Translations under genes and position numbers: made by a program
The notes under the pieces: model-generated
What the model saw: the letters and a program-made list of their open reading frames with translations, nothing else
Told to the model about the DNA's origin: nothing
The model's database searches: none
Part shown: positions 36,649 through 45,507 of the stretch, in pieces
Numbering within the stretch: position 1 is the stretch's first letter
How the letters are laid out: every line of letters starts with the position of its first letter
Source: Helicobacter sp. MIT 05-5294
GTDB lineage: Bacteria > Campylobacterota > Campylobacteria > Campylobacterales > Helicobacteraceae
Reading direction: 5' to 3'
NCBI RefSeq assembly: GCF_000765675.1
Contig: NZ_JRPA02000008.1
Location: 1-64,000 of the forward strand
Length of the DNA stretch: 64,000 nucleotides

Positions 36649-37184
36649 CGGTAGCCTCCTACTTTTCCTTCGTTTTGCAGATTAATCATCAATTCGTCCC
36701 AAGAAATTTGATTTTTGGCTAAAAAGTCTAAGACAAACTGCACACCTGCTTCCATTCCTTTGTCCTTTTCAATCTCTAAGAGTGTTTGATAAATGCCTTG
36801 CAAGGTTTCTACGCCTTTTTTACTCGGGCGTCTGCGCACAGAATAATAACTGATAACTTTGCCATTTTCATCATACGATGGGGTAATGTTGGCAAAAACC
36901 CAATAAGTGTTTCCGGTTTTGGAGAGATTGCATACAAAAGCGAAAAATTCCAACTCTTGATACATAAAATCCCACAGCAATTTAAAAGCGCAACGAGGCA
37001 TTAAGGGGTGGCGGATTAAATTGTGCGGTTTATGGAGAAATTCTCTTTCGGTAAATCCGCTGAATCTAACAAAGTCTTGATTGCCATAGGTGATTCTGCC
37101 TTGTAAGTCTGTTTTGGAAGTGATGAGAGTATCGTCATTGAGGAAAATTTCTTTGCTCAAATCAAAGGTGCGGGTTCTGTGCAT
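36645..37184 (-). CDS. PAS-domain redox sensor, CetB/Aer-like
   Basis: A 179-residue cytoplasmic protein with one Aer-type PAS domain (about 15-125). Typical residues are [17 protein letters not shown], the NLIRHPLMP stretch that helps bind FAD in Aer, and the [12 protein letters not shown] strand. The C-terminal helices (about 125-179) probably contact the partner transducer. It is cotranscribed with the CetA-like gene, overlapping by 4 nt. FAD binding and energy taxis are inferred from family and pairing. Confidence 0.82.
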   Translation of the reverse strand: MHRTRTFDLSKEIFLNDDTLITSKTDLQGRITYGNQDFVRFSGFTEREFLHKPHNLIRHPLMPRCAFKLLWDFMYQELEFFAFVCNLSKTGNTYWVFANITPSYDENGKVISYYSVRRRPSKKGVETLQGIYQTLLEIEKDKGMEAGVQFVLDFLAKNQISWDELMINLQNEGKVGGYR

Positions 37185-37290
37185 AATGCGTTCCTAGTGT
37201 TGTAGAAGTCAATAATGCTAATTATATATAGAAATTTAATAAAATATCAATTAAAAATAAGATTGAATTTTATTTTTGGTTTTTATTGGG

Positions 37291-37302
37291 GAGAATATTC
37301 TC
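37291..37302. promoter_or_regulatory. 12-bp perfect palindrome between cetB-like and mqnE
   Basis: GAGAATATTCTC is a perfect palindrome in the AT-rich divergent intergenic region, 30 nt upstream of the mqnE -10 (TATAAT, 37333-37338). It could be an operator; no regulator is recognised. Confidence 0.35.
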
Positions 37303-37369
37303 AAAAACTATTTAAAGTTAAAGAAATTTTTATATAATTTTATTTTCAGAGAAAACAAAAGGCGAAATT

Positions 37370-38428
37370 GTGGCAAATCAATCAATGGACAATCAAGAAT
37401 TTTTAGACCCTAATAAAGCATTAAAACTCTATGATTTGGATATTTTTACGCTTGGCAAAATGGCGGATTCCATTCGGCAAGACTATTTTGGCAAAAAAGT
37501 GTTTTTCAATTCCAACCGCCATATCAATCCTACGAATGAATGCGCAGATGTTTGCAAGTTTTGTGGGTTTTCTGCGCATCGTAAGAATCCCAATGCTTAT
37601 ACAATGAATCAAGAGGAGATTTTAAGAATCGCAAGAGATTCCATAGAAGCAGGAGCATTAGAACTCCATATCGTAGGTGCGCATAATCCAAAGCTAAATC
37701 TAGAATGGTATTTAGAGCTTTTTAAAACGCTTAAAGCCAATTTCCCACAAATCCATATCAAAGCCCTAACCGCAGCAGAAGTGAATTATCTAAGCGTCTT
37801 AAGCGGCAAATCTTATGAGGAAGTTTTGAAGTTAATGGCGCAAAGTGGCGTGGATTCTATGCCCGGTGGGGGGGCGGAGATTTTTGATGAAAAGATTCGC
37901 GCGTTTGTTTGTAAGGGCAAAGTAGATTCTACAAATTGGCTTAAAATCCATAAAATTTGGCATAGTTTAGGCAAAAAATCCAATGCGACAATGCTTTTTG
38001 GACATATAGAATCCCGCGAACATCGCATTGATCATTTATTGCGTCTTTATTATGCGCAAGAGGATAGCGGAGGATTCAATGCCTTTATTCCGCTTGTCTA
38101 TCAAAAAGAAAATAATTTTTTAAATGTCAAAAACTTCCCAAGTGGGCAAGAGATTCTAAAAACAATCGCAATTGCTAGAATCTTGCTACCCAATATCCCG
38201 CATATTAAGGCTTATTGGGCGACTTTGGGGCTAAATTTGGCAATGGTTGCCCAAGAGTTTGGCGCAGATGATATTGATGGCACGATTCAACGCGAAGCAA
38301 TCCAAAGTGCAAGTGGGAGCAAAAGTGCCAATGGAATCTTAAAAGATGAATTAATAGCACAAATCAAAAACGCAGGATTTACGCCTGTCGAGCGCGATAG
38401 TTTGTATAACGAGATTCGTTTGTATTAG
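37370..38428 (+). CDS. mqnE: aminodeoxyfutalosine synthase
   Basis: A radical SAM enzyme (352 residues) of the futalosine pathway for menaquinone, the route used by Campylobacterota. The cluster motif is CADVCKFC (Cys 58, 62, 65), followed by HIVGAHNPKL and SMPGGGAEIF blocks typical of MqnE rather than MqnC. The start is a GTG with AAGG about 8 nt upstream; an ATG five codons later is possible. A TATAAT at 37333-37338 is a likely -10. The product feeds the respiratory quinone pool used by NrfH and fumarate reductase. Confidence 0.92.
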   Translation: MANQSMDNQEFLDPNKALKLYDLDIFTLGKMADSIRQDYFGKKVFFNSNRHINPTNECADVCKFCGFSAHRKNPNAYTMNQEEILRIARDSIEAGALELHIVGAHNPKLNLEWYLELFKTLKANFPQIHIKALTAAEVNYLSVLSGKSYEEVLKLMAQSGVDSMPGGGAEIFDEKIRAFVCKGKVDSTNWLKIHKIWHSLGKKSNATMLFGHIESREHRIDHLLRLYYAQEDSGGFNAFIPLVYQKENNFLNVKNFPSGQEILKTIAIARILLPNIPHIKAYWATLGLNLAMVAQEFGADDIDGTIQREAIQSASGSKSANGILKDELIAQIKNAGFTPVERDSLYNEIRLY

Positions 38429-38460
38429 AAGTTTGTGGAATCTAAATTTAAGGAGGAAAA

Positions 38461-38919
38461 ATGCAGTATTATAGCTACGAAATGTTTAGGGAAGATATGA
38501 AAGAATTGGTGGATAGGATTGATTTTAATCCCGATGCAATTGTTGCGATTTCTCGCGGAGGGCTGACAATGGCGCATTTTTTAGGAATCGCATTGGATTT
38601 AAGACGCGTTTATACAATTAATGCGTCTTCGTTCTTTAACAAAGTGCAACAAGAGATTCAGATTTCAAATATTCCGGAACTTGGCGGAAATGGGCGCGTT
38701 TTGATTGTTGATGAAATTGTAGATAGTGGCACAAGCATGGAAAAGGTTTATAGCATTTTAAGCGCGATTAACTCCAACATAGACTTTAAAACCGCATGTA
38801 TTTTCCATAAACCAACCGCGCAATTCAAACCGGATTTTATCGTGCGTGAGGCGAATGATTGGGTGGAATTTTTTTGGGAAGTGGATATTGTGAAATCCTT
38901 GCGTGAGGAACAAAAATAG
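38461..38919 (+). CDS. gpt: purine phosphoribosyltransferase (Gpt-like)
   Basis: A 152-residue type I phosphoribosyltransferase, probably salvaging xanthine or guanine. The PRPP-binding loop VLIVDEIVDSGTS (about 81-93) is intact, and the early AISRGGL loop (about 30-36) binds pyrophosphate. AAGGAGG lies close before the ATG. It follows mqnE by 32 nt in the same direction and may be cotranscribed with the mqn genes, although its role is separate. The exact base is not certain. Confidence 0.85.
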   Translation: MQYYSYEMFREDMKELVDRIDFNPDAIVAISRGGLTMAHFLGIALDLRRVYTINASSFFNKVQQEIQISNIPELGGNGRVLIVDEIVDSGTSMEKVYSILSAINSNIDFKTACIFHKPTAQFKPDFIVREANDWVEFFWEVDIVKSLREEQK

Positions 38920-38983
38920 GGCGTCAAAGCAATGCAGGGCGATAACGAAAGAAATGTGAAAATTAGTAGCATAAGGAGTGGTT

Positions 38984-40927
38984 GTGAGACAAACGATTGA
39001 TTTGCTTAAGGCGCACAATGAGATAAAAATTATTACAGAACCTTTAGATGTGGAATTAGAGATTCCACATTTGGCTTATTTGGAAGTCAAACGCAAAGAA
39101 TCCAAAGCCTTGCTTTTTGTCAATCCGATAGATAAAGCAAACAAAATCAGCTATGAAACGCCTGTGCTGATGAATCTATTTGGGAGTTTTTCTCGTGTGC
39201 AATTACTAATAGGCGATACAAAAGAAATCGCACAAGAAGTCGCAGGATTCCTAAAACTCAAACCTCCAAAATCCATTAAAGAAGCTTTGGGATTCCTCCC
39301 AAAAATGCTAAATCTGCGCTTTTTAGCTCCTAAAATCTCCAAAGAAAAAGGCTTATGCCAAGAAGTAATCCATAGAGGCACAGAAGTGAATCTCGCTGAA
39401 ATTCCTATATTAAAAACTTGGAGCGAAGATGGCGGAAGATTCATCACAATGGGACAATGCTATACGCAAAGTTTAGATGGCAATGTGCGGAATCTTGGAA
39501 TGTATCGTTTGCAAGTTTATGATAAGAACCATTTGGGTTTACATTGGCAGATTCACAAAGACAGCGTGTGTTTGCTAGAGGAATACCAAAAGGCAAACAA
39601 AAAAATGCCTGTGAGCATTGCCATTGGCGGAGACCCGCTTTATACTTGGTGTGCAACCGCGCCAATGCCTTATGGCTTGTTTGAATTAATGCTTTATGGG
39701 TTTATCCGCAAAAGCCGCGCGAAAATGGTGCGCTGTGTGAGTAATGAACTCTGCGTCCCTTATGATGCGGATTTTGTGATTGAGGGATTCGTAGAACCCG
39801 GTGTAATGCGTGATGAGGGGAGATTTGGAGATCATAATGGATTCTATACTCCGATTGAACCTTATCCTGTGCTAGAAGTGAGCGCAATCACGCATAAAAA
39901 AAATCCGATTTACCTCGCAACCGTGGTTGGCAAACCGCCTTTGGAGGATAAATATTTGGGATTCCCGACGGAAAGAATCTTTTTGCCACTTTTGCAGACA
40001 ACAACGCCCAACCTGATAGATTATTATATGCCAGAAAATGGGGTGTTTCATAACTTGATTTTGGCAAGTATCCATTCTCGCTTCCCGCGTGTTGCACAGC
40101 AAAGTATGCACGCGTTTTGGGGAGTGGGGCAAATGAGCTTTGTAAAACATGCGATTTTTGTCGGAGAGGACGCTCCTCGTTTGCAAAGCGCAGAAATTGT
40201 TCCTTATATCTTAAATCGTTTTGCAGTGGAGAATTGTTTAGTCAGTGAGGGCGTATGTGATGCGCTTGACCACGCCTCTCCAAACTTCGCAGAAGGAGGG
40301 AAATTAGGCTTAGATTGCACACGCGCTTTAGAAGTGGAAAATCCGCTAGAGCTGCTTAATGAAACGCAGTTGCGCGGAATCTTAAATGAGGCTTTAAGTG
40401 CTAGTGGGGAAGTTAGAAATGTGCGACAAATCTATCCAGAGACAAAGAATCCGATTGTATTAGTTGGATTAGACAAAAAAGAAAGTCTTAAAAAATCCTT
40501 TTTGGCATTAGAACAAGCTTATTTAGGGAGTTTGTCTTATGATTTGAAAAGCAACGCAGAATCCTCTTGCGCTTTTGTGGAATCCTGCACGGAATCTTTG
40601 GTGCAAAATATCCAAAAAATGCAAGAAAGTCTGCGGATTGTGATTATTGTAGATGCGCGGAAGAATGATTTGGAGAATCTCTACTTGTTGCTTTGGCGCG
40701 TGGTAAATAACATTGATGTCAAGCGTGATATGAAAATCATCGGGAAAATTTTACTACTTGATGCGTGCGATAAAGATGCGCGTGATGGTTACCACCGCGA
40801 GTGGCCCAAAGAAACCGATTGTTCGCGCGAAGTTTTAGAGCGATTAGAAAAGCTTGGATTGCTTAAGGAATTTGGCGATTTGGATAAATTTTATCGTGCT
40901 TTTGCTATTGATAAGTCTTATTGTTAA
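38984..40927 (+). CDS. UbiD-family decarboxylase, probable menaquinone pathway
   Basis: A long UbiD-family prenylated-FMN decarboxylase (647 residues). Visible family blocks include SIAIGGDPLYTW, the FVEPGVMRDEGRFGDHNGFY region that carries the catalytic Glu-Arg-Glu set, and VVGKPPLEDKYLG. In the futalosine pathway a UbiD-like enzyme (MqnL) decarboxylates the prenylated or unprenylated naphthoate; its nearness to mqnE supports that. I chose the GTG at 38984, with AAGGAG 5 nt upstream, over a GTG two codons earlier that overlaps the ribosome-binding site. Confidence 0.87.
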   Translation: MRQTIDLLKAHNEIKIITEPLDVELEIPHLAYLEVKRKESKALLFVNPIDKANKISYETPVLMNLFGSFSRVQLLIGDTKEIAQEVAGFLKLKPPKSIKEALGFLPKMLNLRFLAPKISKEKGLCQEVIHRGTEVNLAEIPILKTWSEDGGRFITMGQCYTQSLDGNVRNLGMYRLQVYDKNHLGLHWQIHKDSVCLLEEYQKANKKMPVSIAIGGDPLYTWCATAPMPYGLFELMLYGFIRKSRAKMVRCVSNELCVPYDADFVIEGFVEPGVMRDEGRFGDHNGFYTPIEPYPVLEVSAITHKKNPIYLATVVGKPPLEDKYLGFPTERIFLPLLQTTTPNLIDYYMPENGVFHNLILASIHSRFPRVAQQSMHAFWGVGQMSFVKHAIFVGEDAPRLQSAEIVPYILNRFAVENCLVSEGVCDALDHASPNFAEGGKLGLDCTRALEVENPLELLNETQLRGILNEALSASGEVRNVRQIYPETKNPIVLVGLDKKESLKKSFLALEQAYLGSLSYDLKSNAESSCAFVESCTESLVQNIQKMQESLRIVIIVDARKNDLENLYLLLWRVVNNIDVKRDMKIIGKILLLDACDKDARDGYHREWPKETDCSREVLERLEKLGLLKEFGDLDKFYRAFAIDKSYC

Positions 40928-40933
40928 AAGTAT

Positions 40934-40967
40934 GAAGTTTTACTTGACAATTTTTAAGTAAAATTTC
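40934..40967. terminator. hairpin after UbiD-family gene
   Basis: GAAGTTTTACTT (40934-40945) pairs with AAGTAAAATTTC (40956-40967) with one wobble. The stem is AT-rich and has T-rich loop sequence but no clean U tract, so it is a weak terminator or processing site. Confidence 0.4.
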
Positions 40968-40995
40968 ACATAAAAGAAATGGACTTGAAGGTGAA

Positions 40996-41568
40996 ATGAT
41001 GAATGCGAATTTACAAGCAAAAGCAATGAATCAAACGCGCAAAAATTGGCTTAAAAACCTTAATGCAGAGATTATGGAGTTGCGTTATAATGGCTTAAAA
41101 GATAGCGCAATCAAAAGAAATATGCACAAAAAGTTTCGCGAATATTCTAGTATGACAGAACTTTTTGTGGGATTCTTGTTTTTTATGGTTTTGCTAAACT
41201 TGGCGGGATTTGGGTTGCATATTGGTTATGCAATCTTAATGTGGGAAGTTGATATTTATGAGTTTAGCACGAACTTTTCTCCCTATATTTCTATGGTGAT
41301 TTTTGGGATTTTATGTATCGTGCTTGTGGGGCTTTTTGTTTTTTGGATTCAATTCTTCGCGGATTTTTTGAAGTTTTATAAAACGCTCAATGATGCGCTA
41401 GAAGAGCAGTTTTACCTCAAAGTCATCAAGGCATTTTTGATTTTGGGATTTATTGGGTTTGTGATTTTTATGATTATGGTGTTTTTTGTGGGAATGCAGA
41501 TTTCAGAAGTTTATGGTATGCCGCTGGGACGCGGACTTTATGAAGTATTAGGAGAAATTTTCGATTGA
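40996..41568 (+). CDS. hypothetical inner membrane protein
   Basis: A 190-residue protein that I do not recognise. A charged N-terminal region (about 1-50, rich in Lys, Arg and Asn) is followed by three strong hydrophobic segments (about 54-82, 95-125 and 140-170). It overlaps the CvfB-like gene by 4 nt and so belongs to the same transcript. A cytoplasmic N-terminus is likely from its positive charge. The AAGGTGAA ribosome-binding site supports the ATG at 40996. Confidence 0.7.
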   Translation: MMNANLQAKAMNQTRKNWLKNLNAEIMELRYNGLKDSAIKRNMHKKFREYSSMTELFVGFLFFMVLLNLAGFGLHIGYAILMWEVDIYEFSTNFSPYISMVIFGILCIVLVGLFVFWIQFFADFLKFYKTLNDALEEQFYLKVIKAFLILGFIGFVIFMIMVFFVGMQISEVYGMPLGRGLYEVLGEIFD

Positions 41569-42401
41569 TAGAAATTGGTGTTTGCAAAGAACTTAGGATT
41601 GTGCGTTTTGCCAAAGTAGGCGCGTATTTGCAAAGTGGAAGCGAAGAAGTATTACTGCCCAACAAATATTTGCCAAAAGACGCAAAAATAGAGGATAAAC
41701 TACAAGTTTTTTTATATACGGATTCCGAAGATCGTCCCATAGCGACGACTTTGACGCCTAAAGCCCAAAGAGGAGAAATCGCCGCGCTAAAAGTAGTGGA
41801 TAAAAATAACTTCGGTTGTTTTTTGGATTTAGGAATCGCCAAAGATATTTTTATGCCGACAAACTCTCCGCAAAAATATCCTTTGGGTAGCCAAGCGGTA
41901 GTGTTTGTGAGTGTAGATAGAGAGAATCGCTTGATTGCAAAGGAAAATATCAAACCCTATTTGAACAATTTTCAAGAAAAGCTTAGGCATTTTAAGGTTG
42001 GTTTTCAAGTCAAGATTCTACCCTTTAGAATCTCTCCTTTAGGATATGAATGTGTAATAAATGGCTTAAATTTGGGGTTGTTGCACAAAAATGAAGTCTT
42101 TGGAAAACTGCCACTTGGTGAGCAGAAAGATGGGTTTATCAAACGCATTTATCCTGATGGTAAATGTGATTTAAGCCTTAAGAATCCTATCCAAAAAACT
42201 TCTAGTATCCAAGAGGGCAAGAAAGTTTTGGAGATTTTGCGCCAAAAGGGCGGGAAGTTGAATCTGCATTATGATAGCGACCCTAAAGAGATAGAATTGG
42301 TTTGCGCAATGAGCAAAAAAGCCTTTAAACGCGCCTTAAGTGCTTTGCTTAAAGCCAATAAAATCACCCTGATTCCAAAGGCTGGGATTGAGTTGCTGTA
42401 A
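41565..42401 (+). CDS. CvfB-like S1-domain RNA-binding protein
   Basis: A 278-residue protein of the CvfB family, with tandem S1-like OB folds and a C-terminal winged helix. Residues about 70-115 (VVDKNNFGCFLDLGIAKDIFMP) form a clear S1-like repeat, and the last 60 residues (KKVLEILRQKGGKLNLHY onward) form the winged-helix part. Family members bind RNA and affect virulence-factor expression in Firmicutes. It starts with a TTG whose stop-start overlap (TTGA) couples it to the upstream membrane protein; AGGAG lies 10 nt before. Confidence 0.8.
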   Translation: MIEIGVCKELRIVRFAKVGAYLQSGSEEVLLPNKYLPKDAKIEDKLQVFLYTDSEDRPIATTLTPKAQRGEIAALKVVDKNNFGCFLDLGIAKDIFMPTNSPQKYPLGSQAVVFVSVDRENRLIAKENIKPYLNNFQEKLRHFKVGFQVKILPFRISPLGYECVINGLNLGLLHKNEVFGKLPLGEQKDGFIKRIYPDGKCDLSLKNPIQKTSSIQEGKKVLEILRQKGGKLNLHYDSDPKEIELVCAMSKKAFKRALSALLKANKITLIPKAGIELL

Positions 42402-42485
42402 AAACATTGGAATCTTTAGATTTAATTTTTGCTTTGAGATAAAAACTTAATGAGCCTTTGCGTGGAGATGATAGCCTATTTTCTA

Positions 42486-43394
42486 TCACTCACAAAGCCT
42501 AATGTGCATAATATGATAAGATTTTTTGCTTTTTCCTAGAATCTTCCCCCAACCCAACCTAGCCGTCGTGTTGTCTCCTAAAATAAATTTAAGCTTGTCG
42601 CTATCTTTGACTTTGAGATACAAATCAACACAAAATTCATTGTTTGTTAGAAACATAATACTTTCTCGCAAGTCGTTGTATTTTGGCTTTTTGGGCAAAT
42701 ATTCAATGGCTTGCATATATTCAATATCTTGAATCAAGATTGCGATTTTATCCTGATAAGACAAGAATTTATCGCCTAAAATAAAGTTTCTACCAAGAAT
42801 ATGATTTTTGATTCCTAGAGAATTTTTTTGTGATTTTTGGATTAGAATCCTATGCGGTATATTTTCTATAATACTTAGTTTGTTATGCAGGTTAAAATTA
42901 CTTTGCAATACCCTTTCAATGTAGTATTTAGGTCTTCTTAAGCTTAATAGAATCGGGGAGAAAGGAAGATATTTTTTAGCAATTTCTTTGTTGCTAATCC
43001 CCAAAATTGAAAACAATATCTTAGAAATAGAATCGCTAAAGTCTTTTGTAAATGAGCGCGGATAACCTTTTAGGCTAATGGTTTCAAAAAATATCCATAA
43101 AATGTAATGGTTGAAAAAATCAAAAAATAATGTCCAACCCTCGTTTCCATCTTCATTTCTGGATAATTTGTCAAGCATATAAGAAGGCAAATGAGAAGAG
43201 CTTCCATGCAATCCCATAAAATTCACCATTATTTCTACCAAAAATTCTTTATTTTCATTGAAAATCGTGAAGTCTATTTCTTTGTTTGGGTGTTTAAGGC
43301 TTTTGTTGCTTCTTAGGAAAATCTCGTCTTTGTTGTAGATTTTTAAAAGCCTTTTTAAAAGTTTATGAAATGAAGCAGATGAGGCGGGATTCAT
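42486..43394 (-). CDS. tssG: type VI secretion baseplate subunit TssG
   Basis: A 302-residue baseplate wedge protein that, with TssF and TssE, forms the T6SS baseplate around VgrG. The N-terminal part shows typical features: FNENKEFLVEIMVNFMGLHGSSSHLPSYM (about 41-69) matches the TssG core with its GLxGxxSPLP-like stretch. It overlaps tssF by 4 nt (ATGA) and ends the leftward operon tssA-B-C-E-F-G. The C-terminal third is divergent. Confidence 0.88.
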   Translation of the reverse strand: MNPASSASFHKLLKRLLKIYNKDEIFLRSNKSLKHPNKEIDFTIFNENKEFLVEIMVNFMGLHGSSSHLPSYMLDKLSRNEDGNEGWTLFFDFFNHYILWIFFETISLKGYPRSFTKDFSDSISKILFSILGISNKEIAKKYLPFSPILLSLRRPKYYIERVLQSNFNLHNKLSIIENIPHRILIQKSQKNSLGIKNHILGRNFILGDKFLSYQDKIAILIQDIEYMQAIEYLPKKPKYNDLRESIMFLTNNEFCVDLYLKVKDSDKLKFILGDNTTARLGWGKILGKSKKSYHIMHIRLCE

Positions 43395-45115
43395 AGGATT
43401 GCTTTTTTACCAAAAGAAGCGGGATAGTATAGGATTTCGTTTGAATCCAAGCATTTAATCTTGAGTTCGCAAAAAGAATTAATACTTGCAAAAGATGAAA
43501 GAAATTTGGACAGGATAAGCCCTAAGCGATAAACTTCCCCTAGAGAATAAAAGTTGGAATCCTTGATAAAAAAAATCGCCATTGTTCCCTTTTTGATAAT
43601 CTGCTCATCAACCAAATAAGTGCTTTTGCTTTGAATCTTTATAATAGATTCTCTCAAAATTGCATACGCTTCTAGATTTTCCCTATCATCAGCGAAACTA
43701 TAACTTTCTAAGACGCTAAAAAACGAAGTTTTATCTAGCATGGTTTGATAGCTAAAAGAAAGAATCGAGACTAGTTTCCAAAGCAAATTACCATCTGTCT
43801 TGTAACTCCGCATAATACTTGGAATCTTGATGTTTTTTGTAAAAATATCAGGAAGATTGCAAGAGTTAATATCTCCTATCTTCAAGGTAGAGGGCAAGTT
43901 TTTGTTGCAACATAGTGCATCAATCGTGATGGTTTCTATCTGATTTGTTTCAGAGAAAAACGAGATTACTTTGTAGGTTTCTCCTTTGGAATTTCTTTTG
44001 TTGGCTGTAGCATAAAATTCATTTTCACTCTCTTGTAGGAATCTAAATCTTTCAAAGCCATGATAGTTTTTTAGGATTCTTCTTCCTGAATCACTATTGT
44101 GCGCCCTTACCTGCTTAATGCTAAGAATCTCGTAAGAATCGGGCTTGGATCTATCTATAAAGATTCTTTCTCCGTCATTGTTATGCCTGTAAATGATTGG
44201 TTCGGCACTCTTTTCAAAGACATTGACAATAGGCGTAATACTAGTAGAAAATAGCTCTTTTCTAATAACGCATTCTTCAGGAAAAGGTTTTGTGAATTTA
44301 AATTCAATAGTAAATCTCTTGCCCATACAATTTTGCAGAATCTCTAAACCCTTAATACAAATGAAATTAAATTTTTCTGGAATGAAAAAATATTCGCGCA
44401 AAAGCGAAAATGCTTCAAATCCTAATTCATTGTAAGACAAACAGCTTTCCTCTGGATTTAATCCCATTCTGCAAATATCATAAATATTCAATCTAAAAAT
44501 CTCATTGGTATCCAAAGAAACGACTTTTATCTGATGAAGATAAAGGTGAAAATACATTAATAAGGTGCTAGAGATATAAACATCATCTCCAAGATATAGC
44601 ATTAACTTTTCTAAATGAATCTCTGAAAGATTGATATTTTCTTTGCTCACTTTAAAGCTTAGATTGAGAGTGTGGAATTGCCTTTCGTTGCTTATAGAGG
44701 CATTTTCAATAACAAGCGGATACAAATGCACATCATAGATGGTTTTAAACAGACATTCACATTGATGTGTTGCAGAGGATTTGACATAAGTTCCTTTGGG
44801 AATAAAAGCATAATTGTCTTTGTTGTTTTTATCAAAGCTAAATTCCTGCATACACAAAGAAGGCAAAGGGCTTGTATAGTTTGGAGAAATGATATTAATA
44901 AGGGATTCCGCAATATAAGGGATATTTTGGTCCATTTCTTGATGAATTTTAGAGGTTAGCACGGCTAAGTTTTCAATCATTCTTTCAACATCAGGATCTT
45001 TGCTATCATACGCTAAAAAAGGGGCTAATTTTGGGTATTTTTTAATAAACAATTCCCTTGTTTCATGGAGATAAGCGATTTCTTTTTGGTAGTAGAAAAG
45101 ATTGTCCTTATTCAC
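43391..45115 (-). CDS. tssF: type VI secretion baseplate subunit TssF
   Basis: The large baseplate wedge subunit (574 residues). The N-terminal pattern YYQKEIAYLHETRELFIKKYPKLAPFL is the TssF signature, followed by DPDVERMIENLAVLTSKIHQ and SPNYTSPLPS. I chose the GTG at 45115, whose G overlaps the tssE stop (TAGTG) and which has GAGG upstream; a TTG five codons earlier lacks a ribosome-binding site. It works with TssG and TssE to attach the tail sheath. Confidence 0.9.
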   Translation of the reverse strand: MNKDNLFYYQKEIAYLHETRELFIKKYPKLAPFLAYDSKDPDVERMIENLAVLTSKIHQEMDQNIPYIAESLINIISPNYTSPLPSLCMQEFSFDKNNKDNYAFIPKGTYVKSSATHQCECLFKTIYDVHLYPLVIENASISNERQFHTLNLSFKVSKENINLSEIHLEKLMLYLGDDVYISSTLLMYFHLYLHQIKVVSLDTNEIFRLNIYDICRMGLNPEESCLSYNELGFEAFSLLREYFFIPEKFNFICIKGLEILQNCMGKRFTIEFKFTKPFPEECVIRKELFSTSITPIVNVFEKSAEPIIYRHNNDGERIFIDRSKPDSYEILSIKQVRAHNSDSGRRILKNYHGFERFRFLQESENEFYATANKRNSKGETYKVISFFSETNQIETITIDALCCNKNLPSTLKIGDINSCNLPDIFTKNIKIPSIMRSYKTDGNLLWKLVSILSFSYQTMLDKTSFFSVLESYSFADDRENLEAYAILRESIIKIQSKSTYLVDEQIIKKGTMAIFFIKDSNFYSLGEVYRLGLILSKFLSSFASINSFCELKIKCLDSNEILYYPASFGKKAIL

Positions 45116-45507
45116 TAAAATACCTCGCAATAGCGGTTATTTCTAAAAACAATCTCTATATTAATTTCTTGAAAACTATCGTTATGTAAAATACAGCGCA
45201 AAGCAAATGTGAGCTGCCAAGGGCTTAGATGATTGTCGCAGCCAATATAGGTTACTTTGACGCGTCGTTCATATTTTTCTATGAGCCTATGGATTTCTCG
45301 CGCCATTGCAGAACACAACTCACTTGAGTTTAGCCCGAGTTCTGCGAGACTTGACATTCCCAAATCCCTTGTGCTTAGGCAATCATCAAGTTTTGTGTTT
45401 AGCAATAACCCAATATTGTTTTTTATATCTTTATGTTGGTTCTGATGAAAAGGAACTCCTTGGTATTGATCATCTAACTCGTGAATAACTTTATCTAACA
45501 GCGACAT
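45115..45507 (-). CDS. tssE: type VI secretion gp25-like subunit TssE
   Basis: A 130-residue gp25-like baseplate protein. Residues about 30-55 (NIGLLLNTKLDDCLSTRDL and SSLAELGLN) and the C-terminal strand INIEIVFRNN match the family pattern. It links the baseplate to the contractile sheath. It overlaps the preceding tssC and following tssF genes by about one base at each end, so it is translationally coupled. Confidence 0.88.
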   Translation of the reverse strand: MSLLDKVIHELDDQYQGVPFHQNQHKDIKNNIGLLLNTKLDDCLSTRDLGMSSLAELGLNSSELCSAMAREIHRLIEKYERRVKVTYIGCDNHLSPWQLTFALRCILHNDSFQEINIEIVFRNNRYCEVF

